Assembly: GCF_900607235.1 (NCBI RefSeq)
Contig: NZ_LR027853.1
Span: forward strand, 317,428-381,427
Source: Olivibacter jilunii
GTDB lineage: Bacteria; Bacteroidota; Bacteroidia; Sphingobacteriales; Sphingobacteriaceae
Length of the DNA: 64,000 nt
Reading direction: 5' to 3'
The notes below the pieces were generated by a model, which was not told the origin of the DNA, made no database searches, and saw only the letters and a list, made by a program, of their open reading frames with translations. Positions 17,323 through 26,070 of this stretch are shown here, one piece after another (the stretch's first letter is position 1; the number at the start of each line of letters is the position of its first letter). The position numbers and the translations under genes were made by a program.

Positions 17323-19920
17323 TTAGCTATTCTCCTGTAAGAAAACGAATTTGTGATCAAACATATCTAATTTGATTTTACTGTCTTTGTCAATTTTTCC
17401 GGCAAGGATTTCTTTTGACAGCTCATTCAAAATTCGTTTTTGTATGACGCGCTTCAACGGTCGTGCGCCAAATTGAGGGTCATAACCCAATTGAGCTAAC
17501 CAATCGAGCGCTTCATCCGAGGCTTCCAGCTGTATGCCCATTTCAGCCAATTGTCTTTGTACCCCATTAAATTGAAGACGAACGATCTCACCGATTTCAT
17601 CACGATTTAGTGGAGTAAACATGATAACTTCATCGATCCGATTCAAAAATTCCGGTCTAATCGATTTCTTCAATAGCTCGAATACTTCATTTTTTGTCTT
17701 GGCTATAATCTCATCTCGGTTTATTTCATTCAATTCACTGAAATTTTCCTGGATCAGGTGAGAACCAATATTTGAGGTCATAATGATAATGGTGTTTTTA
17801 AAATTCACCACACGTCCTTTGTTGTCGGTTAAATGTCCATCATCTAAAACTTGTAAAAGAATATTGAATACGTCAGGATGCGCCTTTTCGATTTCGTCCA
17901 ATAACACAACCGAATAAGGGCGGCGGCGGATAGCTTCGGTTAGCTGGCCACCTTCATCATAACCAACATAACCGGGAGGCGCACCGATTAATCGTGAAAC
18001 GGCGTGCCGCTCTTGGTATTCGCTCATATCAATCCGGACCATTGAATGTTCATCGTTGAACAAAAATTCGGCGAGCGCTTTTGCCAATTCTGTTTTACCA
18101 ACCCCTGTTGTTCCCAAAAATATAAAAGATCCGATCGGTCTTCTTTTATCGCTTAAACCTGCACGCGACCTTCTAATGGCATCCGAGATGGCTTCTATGG
18201 CTTCACTTTGTCCTGCAACTCGTTTATGAAGTTCTTCTTCCAAATGAAGCAACTTTTCCCTTTCGCTCTGCACCATTTTGCTTACAGGAATCCCCGTCCA
18301 ACGGGAAACCACATCAGCTATATCTTCGGCGGTAACTTCCTCCTTAAGCATACGACCAGTGCCTTGTTTTTCTTCAAGTTCTTTTTTTAACTTTTCAAGC
18401 TCATCTTGTGCCTGCTTTATTCTACCGTATCTAATTTCAGCAACTTTTCCGTAGTCGCCCGCCCTTTCAGCCTGCTCGGCTTCCAGCTTAAAATCTTCAA
18501 TTTGCTGTACGTGATGGTTCAAATTATCGACAAGTGATTTTTCACTTTGCCAAGCGGCGCGCAAGGAGTCTCTATCCGAGGCTAGGTTTGCTATTTCGCG
18601 ACTTAACTCTTCTACTTTATGGGTGTCGTTTTCCCGCTTGATTGCTTCGCGCTCAATCTCAAGTTGCATGATTTTGCGTTCGATTTCATCAACTGCTTCC
18701 GGAACGGAATCCATTTCTAATCGAAGTTTAGATGCAGCCTCATCCATCAAGTCAATGGCCTTGTCCGGTAGGAAACGATCCGCAATATAGCGTTGTGAAA
18801 GTTCAACGGCAGCGATAATCGCTTCGTCTTTTATTCGCACCTTATGGTGCGTCTCATACCGCTCCTTAATACCTCTTAGAATAGAGATCGCATCTTGTGT
18901 GTCGGGCTCGTCTACCATGACTTTCTGGAATCGGCGTTCCAAAGCCTTGTCTTTTTCAAAATATTTCTGGAATTCATTGAGTGTAGTGGCCCCTATGGCA
19001 CGTAGCTCTCCTCTCGCCAGAGCCGGTTTTAAAATATTGGCGGCATCCATGGCCCCTTCACCACCTCCTGCACCTACGAGTGTGTGGATCTCGTCGATAA
19101 AGAGAATGATCTCTCCATCGCTATCAGTTACTTCCTTTACAACGGCTTTTAACCGTTCTTCAAACTCACCCTTATACTTGGCACCGGCGATTAGGGCCCC
19201 CATATCTAGAGAAAAGACCGTTTTACTTTTCAAGTTCTCCGGCACATCACCCTTGATAATACGATGGGCAATACCCTCTGCTATTGCTGTTTTACCGACA
19301 CCCGGCTCCCCAACTAAGATTGGATTATTCTTGGTCCGGCGGGAGAGTATTTGGATAACCCGTCGAATTTCTTCGTCTCGTCCTATCACCGGGTCGAGCT
19401 TTCCCGATTCGGCAAATTCATTCAGATTACGTGCATATTTGTTCAAGGCATTATATGTAGCCTCCGCATTCTGATCGGTTACCCGTGTGTTACCTCTTAA
19501 TTCAATGATGGCTTTCTTTAAGTCTTTTTCCGTGACACCCTGATCTTTTAATGCAGCAGCGGCTTTATCACCCGCGTTTAGGACGCCCAATAATAAGTGC
19601 TCTACCGATACAAAGTCATCTTTGAAATCTTTCAGGTATCCCTGTGCTTTTTGTAAAGCTGTATTAGTAGAAGAAGATAAATATATATTGCTTCCGCTTA
19701 CTTTAGGGAAACCGCTGATTTGTTGATCCAAGGCTTCGTTCAAGCGATTTATATTGACATTGAGTTTTTTTAATAAATGACTTACAACGTTTTCATCAAC
19801 TAAAAGAAGAGCCTTCAATAAGTGCGCATTTTCAATAGCTTGGTGTTGGTTTCCACCCGCAATCTCCGAGGCTTTTTGAATAGCTTCCTGCGCCTTGATT
19901 GTAAAGTTGTTTAAATTCAT
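17323..19920 (-). CDS. clpB: ATP-dependent disaggregase ClpB
   Basis: 865-residue Hsp100 chaperone that works with DnaK to extract polypeptides from aggregates. Order: Clp N-domain (1-145), first AAA+ module with Walker A GEPGVGKTAI (about 205) and IILFIDEIHTLVGAGGGEGA, a long coiled-coil middle domain (about 400-520, heptads rich in Glu, Lys and Leu), second AAA+ module with Walker A GTTGVGKTEL (about 605) and VVLLDEIEKAHPDVF, and the C-terminal D2-small domain. The middle domain separates it from ClpA and ClpC. A -7 box TACTTTTG is about 60 bases upstream. I see no CIRCE element, so heat control, if any, works otherwise. Confidence 0.97.
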   Translation of the reverse strand: MNLNNFTIKAQEAIQKASEIAGGNQHQAIENAHLLKALLLVDENVVSHLLKKLNVNINRLNEALDQQISGFPKVSGSNIYLSSSTNTALQKAQGYLKDFKDDFVSVEHLLLGVLNAGDKAAAALKDQGVTEKDLKKAIIELRGNTRVTDQNAEATYNALNKYARNLNEFAESGKLDPVIGRDEEIRRVIQILSRRTKNNPILVGEPGVGKTAIAEGIAHRIIKGDVPENLKSKTVFSLDMGALIAGAKYKGEFEERLKAVVKEVTDSDGEIILFIDEIHTLVGAGGGEGAMDAANILKPALARGELRAIGATTLNEFQKYFEKDKALERRFQKVMVDEPDTQDAISILRGIKERYETHHKVRIKDEAIIAAVELSQRYIADRFLPDKAIDLMDEAASKLRLEMDSVPEAVDEIERKIMQLEIEREAIKRENDTHKVEELSREIANLASDRDSLRAAWQSEKSLVDNLNHHVQQIEDFKLEAEQAERAGDYGKVAEIRYGRIKQAQDELEKLKKELEEKQGTGRMLKEEVTAEDIADVVSRWTGIPVSKMVQSEREKLLHLEEELHKRVAGQSEAIEAISDAIRRSRAGLSDKRRPIGSFIFLGTTGVGKTELAKALAEFLFNDEHSMVRIDMSEYQERHAVSRLIGAPPGYVGYDEGGQLTEAIRRRPYSVVLLDEIEKAHPDVFNILLQVLDDGHLTDNKGRVVNFKNTIIIMTSNIGSHLIQENFSELNEINRDEIIAKTKNEVFELLKKSIRPEFLNRIDEVIMFTPLNRDEIGEIVRLQFNGVQRQLAEMGIQLEASDEALDWLAQLGYDPQFGARPLKRVIQKRILNELSKEILAGKIDKDSKIKLDMFDHKFVFLQENS

Positions 19921-19978
19921 TTTCGTTTTATTAATAGTCTTATAAGGATTTGCTAGACTATATCAAAACGAATACCAT

Positions 19979-19986
19979 CAAAAGTA
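19979..19986 (-). promoter_or_regulatory. -7 promoter box of clpB
   Basis: The minus-strand sequence TACTTTTG matches TAnnTTTG, giving a leader of about 55 bases. A short inverted repeat (TAGTCT/AGACTA) lies between it and the start codon. Confidence 0.4.
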
Positions 19987-20096
19987 GTTTGACGAAAACA
20001 GACATTTTGTCGCTACGTGATTTGGTTTCAATGACTAACTGTCTGTTCTTTAAAGTTTTATATGAAAAAATGGCGGAGTAAATCTCTGTCTCTATA

Positions 20097-20131
20097 TAAA
20101 AAAACCTGCCTAAAATAGACAGGTTTTTTTA
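20097..20131. terminator. Bidirectional terminator after the SRPBCC gene
   Basis: AAAACCTG (20101-20108) and CAGGTTTT (20120-20127) form an 8-bp stem with runs of A and T on either side, so it can work on both strands. It is placed to end the pyrE-SRPBCC transcript. Confidence 0.75.
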
Positions 20132-20149
20132 CTAAAGGAGTGTCCCAAG

Positions 20150-20551
20150 CTAGGATTCCAATTCTTCTTTTAATTTCGTTGTCTGGTAATCCGTCAATTT
20201 CTTTAAAGGCCCGCTGGCAAGCATCTTCATCATCATGTTTAGATCTGCCTGAATAGTGAAAACAGCCTCGCTGGTGCTAGGGTCAATTGATTTAACCTTC
20301 CAACTTAATGTGAGATCAAAGGGGGCCTTTTCCGAAGGTACAATGGATATTTCTTGATTTTCTTTACGCTCACTAACTCTTAAGGCAAGTTTAGACATAT
20401 TCTGAACAGTAAAACTTGCCTCGTCTTTAGTAGATGACCAATTGTAAACATTTTCGGGCATCAGTTTTTCATGATTATTGCAATCGGCAAGAAAGTTATA
20501 TACCTTCTCTACGGGTTGATTGATAATGCTTTTGCTTTCTATAACAGTCAT
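20150..20551 (-). CDS. SRPBCC (START-like) family protein
   Basis: 133 residues with the typical start of the polyketide cyclase/START-like fold: TVIESKSIINQPVEKVYNFLADCNNHEKLMP, a helix between two beta strands, then repeated strands (FTVQNMSKLALRVSERKE, LTLSWKVKSID) and a long C-terminal helix. The fold binds hydrophobic ligands in a cavity; no ligand or enzymatic activity can be assigned. It lies 22 bp downstream of pyrE on the same strand, and the pair ends in a terminator. This pyrE-SRPBCC pairing is common in Bacteroidota, but I know of no proven link. Confidence 0.82.
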   Translation of the reverse strand: MTVIESKSIINQPVEKVYNFLADCNNHEKLMPENVYNWSSTKDEASFTVQNMSKLALRVSERKENQEISIVPSEKAPFDLTLSWKVKSIDPSTSEAVFTIQADLNMMMKMLASGPLKKLTDYQTTKLKEELES

Positions 20552-20573
20552 CGATATGCTTCTTTACGAAAAT

Positions 20574-21224
20574 CTATACAGTTTTAGGTTCCCAATTTGC
20601 CGGATCTCTTCGCCATTCACGTAGCAAATCTTCTTCTTCATGATGGACGAAGCCATTCTCGGAAGCATATTTTATTAAAGCATTGTAGTTTGACAACGTA
20701 GTATACCTACATTTAGCCGCTTTGAAATTTTCATCCGCTACATCAAATCCATAACTGAAAATAGCTACTAATCCCACTACATCGCATCCGGCTTCTCTCA
20801 ATGCCTCTACCGCTTTCAAACTACTTTTTCCTGTAGATATTAAATCTTCAATAACTACTACCCGTTGCCCTTCTATGATTTCTCCTTCAATCATATTTTG
20901 TCGTCCGTGCTCTTTTGCACTTGATCGTACATAGGCAAAAGGCAGGCCGAGATCTTGTGCCACCAGTACACCTTGTGGGATACCCGCCGTCGCTACACCG
21001 GCTATCATTCCGATAGAACCAAACTCTTCTTGGATAACTTCAGAAAGCTTTTGTCTGATGTACGTTCTTACGGTAGGATGTGATAATGATATGCGATTGT
21101 CGCAATAAATTGGGGACTTCCAACCCGATGCCCAAGTAAAAGGTTTGGAAGGTTGTAATTTAATTGCTTTAATTTGCAATAAAAATTCAGCAACTTTTTG
21201 TTCAATCTCACTCTTGTGATTCAT
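20574..21224 (-). CDS. pyrE: Orotate phosphoribosyltransferase
   Basis: Adds ribose-5-phosphate from PRPP to orotate, the fifth step of UMP synthesis. 216 residues, normal length. The orotate-binding region KPFTWASGWKSPIYCDNR (about residues 24-41) and the PRPP loop VVVIEDLISTGKSSLKAVE (about 122-140) are clear. A -7 box TAAATTTG (21229-21236, minus strand) predicts a leaderless transcript. The start codon overlaps the start of the divergent NUDIX gene at a CATG, so the two promoters lie inside each other's coding regions. Confidence 0.96.
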   Translation of the reverse strand: MNHKSEIEQKVAEFLLQIKAIKLQPSKPFTWASGWKSPIYCDNRISLSHPTVRTYIRQKLSEVIQEEFGSIGMIAGVATAGIPQGVLVAQDLGLPFAYVRSSAKEHGRQNMIEGEIIEGQRVVVIEDLISTGKSSLKAVEALREAGCDVVGLVAIFSYGFDVADENFKAAKCRYTTLSNYNALIKYASENGFVHHEEEDLLREWRRDPANWEPKTV

Positions 21225-21225
21225 G

Positions 21226-21837
21226 ATGCAAATTTATAAAATTTATATGAACGAATCGGTCCTTCTCTTGACCGATTTTACGCCTAGCTACTTGGATGCT
21301 TTTCAACAAATTGATTTACAGTCTTTTGATTTTGTAAAACTTTTTAAGAAAAGTTTATCACTTGAAAGTGCCACTAAATTTTTACTTTTAGTAGAAGATC
21401 CGAAAGCGATGCTTAAAATGATCAAAAGGTCGGTAAGGTTAATCGGTGCAGCCGGCGGCTTGGTGCGGAACGGAGATGGAGATATCCTTTTTATACATCG
21501 ATTGGGAAAATGGGATTTACCAAAAGGAAAGATAGATCCGGGAGAAAAAAGTAAGCGCGCTGCTCTTCGTGAGGTTGAAGAAGAATGTGGTATACATGTC
21601 GACTATTTGGGGCCAAAAATTATATCATCTTACCATGCTTATGAGATGAAAGGCAGTGTAGTGCTTAAAAAGACAAATTGGTATGAAATGGGGGTGAACA
21701 AAAAGCCAAAACTGATTCCTCAGACAAGTGAAGATATTACGGATGCGCAATGGGTCCATCCTGATCGTGTAGGCGATGTTTTGTCAAATACCTACGGCAT
21801 TATTAAGGATGTGCTTGAGAAAAAAGCCTATATATAA
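21226..21837 (+). CDS. NUDIX hydrolase
   Basis: About 203 residues. The Nudix box is complete: GKIDPGEKSKRAALREVEEECGI fits G-x5-E-x7-R-E-U-x-E-E-x-G-U, here starting near residue 100. The N-terminal 70 residues are a separate unassigned segment that starts with a short beta strand (QIYKIYMNESVLLLTD). I chose the ATG at 21226 because that strand looks like the conserved start; 21223 is an adjacent alternative and 21247 a later one. Nudix enzymes hydrolyse nucleoside diphosphates linked to another group; the substrate is unknown. It is divergent from pyrE and its 3' end overlaps coaD by 10 bp. Confidence 0.85.
   Translation: MQIYKIYMNESVLLLTDFTPSYLDAFQQIDLQSFDFVKLFKKSLSLESATKFLLLVEDPKAMLKMIKRSVRLIGAAGGLVRNGDGDILFIHRLGKWDLPKGKIDPGEKSKRAALREVEEECGIHVDYLGPKIISSYHAYEMKGSVVLKKTNWYEMGVNKKPKLIPQTSEDITDAQWVHPDRVGDVLSNTYGIIKDVLEKKAYI
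21229..21236 (-). promoter_or_regulatory. -7 promoter box of pyrE
   Basis: Minus-strand TAAATTTG matches TAnnTTTG and sits 5 bases before the pyrE ATG. It falls within the first codons of the divergent NUDIX gene. Confidence 0.4.
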
Positions 21838-22295
21838 TTTAGCACTTCCTTTGGTACAAGATGTTTGATAGAGCCTCGGTGCTTAAGTATATCTCTTACA
21901 ATGGTGGAGCTGATATGCCCAAAGCCGGGGCTTGCAAATAATAAAACAGTTTCAATAGTCGGTTCAAGTTGTCGATTATTCTGCGCTATTGCATTCTCAA
22001 AATCAAAATCTGCTGCATTCCGAAGCCCTCTAAGAATATAGGAAGCGCCCACCTCTTTGCAATAATTTACGGTTAAACCGGTGTAGCTTGAAACATGAAC
22101 TGAAGGTTTACCCTTGAAAATAGCTTCAAGAATTGTTTTTCTCATATCACTACTTAGAAGAGGCGTTTTTGAACTATTTAATCCAATTGCGATATGGATC
22201 TCGTCGAACAAAGGAATGGCTCTTAATATGATATCCATGTGTGCATTAGTAATAGGGTCGAAAGACCCGGGAAATACAGCAACTCGCTTCTTCAT
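21828..22295 (-). CDS. coaD: Phosphopantetheine adenylyltransferase
   Basis: Catalyses the penultimate step of coenzyme A synthesis, joining 4'-phosphopantetheine and ATP to dephospho-CoA. 155 residues, normal size. The nucleotidyltransferase motif is FPGSFDPITNAHMDII (about residues 8-23, T/HxxH type), and the C-terminal ISSTIVRDIL motif (about 133-142) replaces the ISSTxVR loop of the family. YILRGLRNAADFDFE (about 85-99) is the substrate-binding stretch. The gene lies downstream of rsmD on the same strand (68 bp), a classical rsmD-coaD neighbourhood. Confidence 0.96.
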   Translation of the reverse strand: MKKRVAVFPGSFDPITNAHMDIILRAIPLFDEIHIAIGLNSSKTPLLSSDMRKTILEAIFKGKPSVHVSSYTGLTVNYCKEVGASYILRGLRNAADFDFENAIAQNNRQLEPTIETVLLFASPGFGHISSTIVRDILKHRGSIKHLVPKEVLNYI

Positions 22296-22363
22296 GGTGG
22301 TGTATGTTTATTGCTATCAATTTAAGCTCAAACTTATCGAAAATAATTCGAATATAAAGCGCG

Positions 22364-22900
22364 CTAGGAAAGTTCAAAAAAGCTAAATGATGAATAACCG
22401 TACACGCGTTGCTCCACAAAGCTAACATGCTGATCCACCTTTCTAGTAGTGGGATGCTCTAAAACGAACAATCCTTTTGGATTCAATAGTTTATGCTCGA
22501 AGAGCATGTTAGGTAACAAAGGGAGTTGTGGCAAATCATAAGGGGGGTCAGCAAAAATGAAGTCAAAAGATTGTTTGCATCCGGTTATAAACTTCAGCAC
22601 ATCTGCTTTAAGGATCTTCATCTGCTCCAATTGATATTTGCTCTTTTGAGTATCTATATATGTGCAACATTTACCGTGAATGTCTACGGATAAAAGACTT
22701 TTGACGCCTCGTGAGGCCAATTCAATTGAAATATTGCCTGTGCCACTAAATAAATCCAATGCGTCCGTTTCGCTCCATACAAGTCGATTTTCCAATATAT
22801 TGAATAAGGCCTCTTTTGCTAGATCGGTTGTTGGACGAACCGGTAAATTTGTGGGGGGTGAAAGTTTTACCCCCTTAATACGTCCACCAATTATGCGCAT
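22364..22900 (-). CDS. rsmD: 16S rRNA (guanine(966)-N(2))-methyltransferase
   Basis: Methylates G966 of 16S rRNA in the assembling 30S subunit. 178 residues. The N-terminal MRIIGGRIKGVKLSPP is the family signature, the SAM-binding loop is DALDLFSGTGNISIELASRG (about residues 46-65) and the catalytic tetrad reads FADPPYDLP (DPPY, about 115-123). It overlaps the DUF3822 gene upstream by 10 bp and precedes coaD, so the three form an operon on the minus strand. Confidence 0.94.
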   Translation of the reverse strand: MRIIGGRIKGVKLSPPTNLPVRPTTDLAKEALFNILENRLVWSETDALDLFSGTGNISIELASRGVKSLLSVDIHGKCCTYIDTQKSKYQLEQMKILKADVLKFITGCKQSFDFIFADPPYDLPQLPLLPNMLFEHKLLNPKGLFVLEHPTTRKVDQHVSFVEQRVYGYSSFSFFELS

Positions 22901-23706
22901 AATAATCCGAATAATGATAACTTTTGATACCCCTTTTTCAGTACATTGAAATTGCTACATTCCATTACACCGGACAAATCCAAAAAAGACAATTGATTAC
23001 TGTATTTTTTCAGGCGTTGATAGGTTGGATCGTCAACTTCTATTTGACCTGAAATTATTATTGATATACTAGAAAGGTTGATGTTGTATTCTTGGGCAAT
23101 AGCCAATAGAAAGTAGTTAAATTCGTCTGCATCCTGACTTGGCTGCATATGGTGGTATATCAATTTCCCGTCTGAGATGTAAGAGAAGTCTGCATACCCT
23201 TCGCCAAAGTTAAGAGAGAGATAGTTTTTGTGATCTGAAGCAATAGCTGCGAGTGCACTTAATATGGCTGTACTATCGGATTGAATCATGAAATCCGGAA
23301 AATTCAAAAGTAATTGTCTTTGCTCTTCTTTTGATATGCCGTAGATGCACTGCGCGGCGAATGGCTTTATATAACTGCTTAATAACGAATGATTTTCCTT
23401 GTCTAAAAAAAAAGCATTTAAGTAATATACTTCTTGAGATGGATTGTATAATTCGTTAGGTATTAACATCTTGTAATTCGTATCAATTGATAGAACTTTG
23501 GATTGATAAGCCAAGTGCAACAATTGGTCGACACGCTCTTCCCTGACATCTTTTTGCCAAGAGAGCAGTAATAATAGGCGATTTTGCTGACTAAAAATGG
23601 CCATTTGTGATCGATGGTTGCCTTGTCTTACTAATAACTGGTAATCCTCACTTTTATCTACGGTGAAGTTGTCGTCAATAAATTCTATTTGCAATAATTC
23701 ACTCAT
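22891..23706 (-). CDS. DUF3822 family protein
   Basis: About 271 residues from the ATG at 23706 (an alternative ATG is 9 bases upstream). The family is found almost only in Bacteroidota and is predicted to have an actin/acetate-kinase-like fold; its function is not known. Visible here are two similar alpha/beta halves, with LLLLLSWQKDVREERVDQLL in the first and LNFGEGYADFSYISDGKLIYH, resembling a phosphate-binding beta hairpin, in the second. No membrane segments or signal peptide. It overlaps rsmD, which suggests a role linked to translation or growth, but this is only context. Its start overlaps a possible start of the divergent helicase gene at CATG 23704-23707. Confidence 0.8.
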   Translation of the reverse strand: MSELLQIEFIDDNFTVDKSEDYQLLVRQGNHRSQMAIFSQQNRLLLLLSWQKDVREERVDQLLHLAYQSKVLSIDTNYKMLIPNELYNPSQEVYYLNAFFLDKENHSLLSSYIKPFAAQCIYGISKEEQRQLLLNFPDFMIQSDSTAILSALAAIASDHKNYLSLNFGEGYADFSYISDGKLIYHHMQPSQDADEFNYFLLAIAQEYNINLSSISIIISGQIEVDDPTYQRLKKYSNQLSFLDLSGVMECSNFNVLKKGYQKLSLFGLLCA

Positions 23707-23770
23707 GGCTAGCAAAAGTACCCTTTACAAACGATATTGCAAAAAGCATTTTTTTGTGTTAGGTTTGAAT

Positions 23771-25192
23771 GTGGAAATAATTAACAAATTCGAGCAATCG
23801 TTTCCCGCTACACCCACTCCGCAGCAAAAGGAAGCATTTAAAGAACTGGCCACTTTTTTAAGTTTTAAACAACAGGCGACTTGTTTTATTTTAAAGGGCT
23901 ATGCCGGTACGGGTAAAACTACGCTTATTAGCACCTTGGTACGTGTATTGCCGGCCCTAAATATGCGGTCGATCCTATTGTCACCTACGGGAAGAGCAGC
24001 TAAAGTAATGAGTGCTTATGCAGAAAGACCGGCATTTACTATCCATAAAAAAATCTATCGAAAGAAAGTCGCCGGCACACCGGATATGTCTTTTACTTTG
24101 TCCGATAATTTACATAAAAATACGTTATTTATTATAGATGAGTCTTCTATGATTTCAAATGAGCAGAGTGGTTTCGGAAAGACCGGCTTGTTGGAAGACC
24201 TGATAACTTATGTTGAAAGCGGTGATAATTGCAAACTTATGTTTGTAGGAGATACCGCCCAGCTCCCCCCGGTGGGATTATTGGAAAGTCCCGCCTTAAA
24301 CCCGAGGTATATAAGAGACCATTTTGGCTATCACGTAATGAGCTGCGAATTGACCGAGGTGGTGCGACAAACGAGTAACTCCGGTATTTTGCGTAATGCC
24401 ACCGCTATTCGCGAACAAATTAGGTTAGACGGTAGCAATAAAAAGCTCCACTTTCCGAAACTAAAGGTAAGAAACTTCGCCGATGTCTATCGGATGACGG
24501 GTGAGCGTTTTATCGAAGGGCTTCATTATGCTTATGACAAATATGGAATCGAAAATACATTGGTTATTTGTAGATCAAATAAAAGTGCCAATTTATATAA
24601 TCAGCAAATACGTAACCGGATACTCTATCGAGAAGAGGAATTGACCGGAGGAGATCATGTAATGGTGGTGCGAAACAATTATTATTGGACAAGTGGAGAA
24701 AGCGATGCGCAGCAGTTTATTGCTAATGGAGATATGGCAATTGTAAAACGGGTTCGTAATGTACATGAACAACATGGTTTTCGGTTTGCCGATGTAAGTT
24801 TGGCTTTCGTCGACCAAGATAATTTGGAGCCTTTATCCTGTAGAGTCCTACTAGATTCTTTATACACAGACTCTCCTAATTTACCTACAGAAAGTCAGCG
24901 AAAATTGTTCGACTCGGTAATGGAAGACTATCAAGAATTGGGAAGTAAGAAAGAGCAAATAGCAGCTATTAAAAACGACTCGTATTATAACGCATTGCAA
25001 ATCAAATTTTCTATGGCAGTTACTTGCCATAAGGCACAAGGTGGGCAATGGGACGCCGTTTTTATTGATCAAGGCTTTTTAACGGATGAAATGCTTAATA
25101 TGGATTTCCTTCGTTGGCTCTATACCGCTTGCACGAGAGCCACAAAGGAACTGTTTTTTGTGAATTTTCATGATAAATTTTTTGCCGATTAA
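23771..25192 (+). CDS. RecD-like ATP-dependent DNA helicase (SF1)
   Basis: About 473 residues from the GTG at 23771. That start gives EIINKFEQSFPATPTPQQKEAF, the expected N-terminal Q-motif region; the ATG at 23705 would add 22 residues that look non-conserved. Helicase motifs: Walker A GYAGTGKTTL (motif I), FIIDESSMI (II), FVGDTAQLPPVG (III), ELTEVVRQ (IV) and, near the C-terminus, MAVTCHKAQGGQWDAVFID and YTACTRATKELFFV (V-VI, UvrD_C_2 type). It belongs with the stand-alone RecD/Dda-like helicases, 5'-3' enzymes of replication or repair; it is not RecD of a RecBCD complex. It converges on murI. Confidence 0.87.
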   Translation: MEIINKFEQSFPATPTPQQKEAFKELATFLSFKQQATCFILKGYAGTGKTTLISTLVRVLPALNMRSILLSPTGRAAKVMSAYAERPAFTIHKKIYRKKVAGTPDMSFTLSDNLHKNTLFIIDESSMISNEQSGFGKTGLLEDLITYVESGDNCKLMFVGDTAQLPPVGLLESPALNPRYIRDHFGYHVMSCELTEVVRQTSNSGILRNATAIREQIRLDGSNKKLHFPKLKVRNFADVYRMTGERFIEGLHYAYDKYGIENTLVICRSNKSANLYNQQIRNRILYREEELTGGDHVMVVRNNYYWTSGESDAQQFIANGDMAIVKRVRNVHEQHGFRFADVSLAFVDQDNLEPLSCRVLLDSLYTDSPNLPTESQRKLFDSVMEDYQELGSKKEQIAAIKNDSYYNALQIKFSMAVTCHKAQGGQWDAVFIDQGFLTDEMLNMDFLRWLYTACTRATKELFFVNFHDKFFAD

Positions 25193-25218
25193 TCGCCCAC
25201 TTGCTGAACACTGTATTG

Positions 25219-26049
25219 CTAAGGTATTTTGTGGGTCAGGTCAAATTGTGCTGCCTCAACCGGTAAACCATAAAAAATGCTGGCCTTTTCCTTGAAATTC
25301 TCAACATTTTCAGTTGTAAAAAACTGCCGTGCGCCATTTTTTGTACAAAGAGCTTCTATTTCCTTATGTCTATACAGATAATCTGCTAAACTTTTCGCTA
25401 CGATGCTTCCTTGTGAAATCACTTGTACACCTTTTGGCATAAATTCCTTAATTGTAGGTAACAATAGGGGATAGTGTGTGCAAGCTAAAATGACGGCATC
25501 AATTTCGGTAGACTGTTGCAAGAGGCGATCGATATGTTGTTTTACGAAATAACGGGCGCCAGGCGAATCCATTTCATTATTCTCTACTAAAGGAACCCAC
25601 ATGGGGCATGCTTCCTGATACACCTTAATTTGAGGGAAAAACTTATGGATTTCCAGCACGTAGGACGCTGAATTGACCGTTCCCGAAGTAGCCAAAATAC
25701 CGACGTGATTGCTTATAGTGAAGCGATCGATAATTTCGGTCGTTGGTCTGATAACACCTAAAACATTTCGTAAGTCTGTGCGTTTCGGTAAATCTTTTTG
25801 TTGAATAGTCCTTAAGGCTTTTGCAGAAGCCGTATTGCAAGCCAATATAACTAAATGGCAACCCAAATCAAATAAATGGTTTACACATTCCATCGTATAG
25901 TGATACACAGTGTCGTACGAGCGTGTACCATAGGGAACTCGAGCATTATCGCCAAAATAAATGTAGTCGTATTGAGGAAGCGTATGGCTGATTTCTTTAA
26001 AAACTGTTAATCCTCCATAACCGGAGTCGAAAATACCTATTGGGCCCAT
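25219..26049 (-). CDS. murI: Glutamate racemase
   Basis: Produces D-glutamate for peptidoglycan. 276 residues. Two catalytic cysteines are seen in VILACNTASAKAL (about residues 69-81) and VILACTHYPLLLP (about 186-198), and the N-terminal substrate loop is IGIFDSGYGGLTV (about residues 4-16). The start MGPIGIFDSGYGG fits the family. It lies 22 bp downstream of the glutamate-synthase-like gene on the same strand and converges on the helicase. Confidence 0.97.
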   Translation of the reverse strand: MGPIGIFDSGYGGLTVFKEISHTLPQYDYIYFGDNARVPYGTRSYDTVYHYTMECVNHLFDLGCHLVILACNTASAKALRTIQQKDLPKRTDLRNVLGVIRPTTEIIDRFTISNHVGILATSGTVNSASYVLEIHKFFPQIKVYQEACPMWVPLVENNEMDSPGARYFVKQHIDRLLQQSTEIDAVILACTHYPLLLPTIKEFMPKGVQVISQGSIVAKSLADYLYRHKEIEALCTKNGARQFFTTENVENFKEKASIFYGLPVEAAQFDLTHKIP

Positions 26050-26070
26050 ATTATCTTTATGTCAATATTA

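Noticed and set aside
18899-19474. 191-residue plus-strand ORF inside clpB
   Set aside because: Antisense shadow of the conserved first AAA+ module of clpB; no independent features.
19921-20060. CIRCE element for heat control of clpB
   Set aside because: No TTAGCACTC-N9-GAGTGCTAA dyad is visible; only a short TAGTCT/AGACTA repeat.
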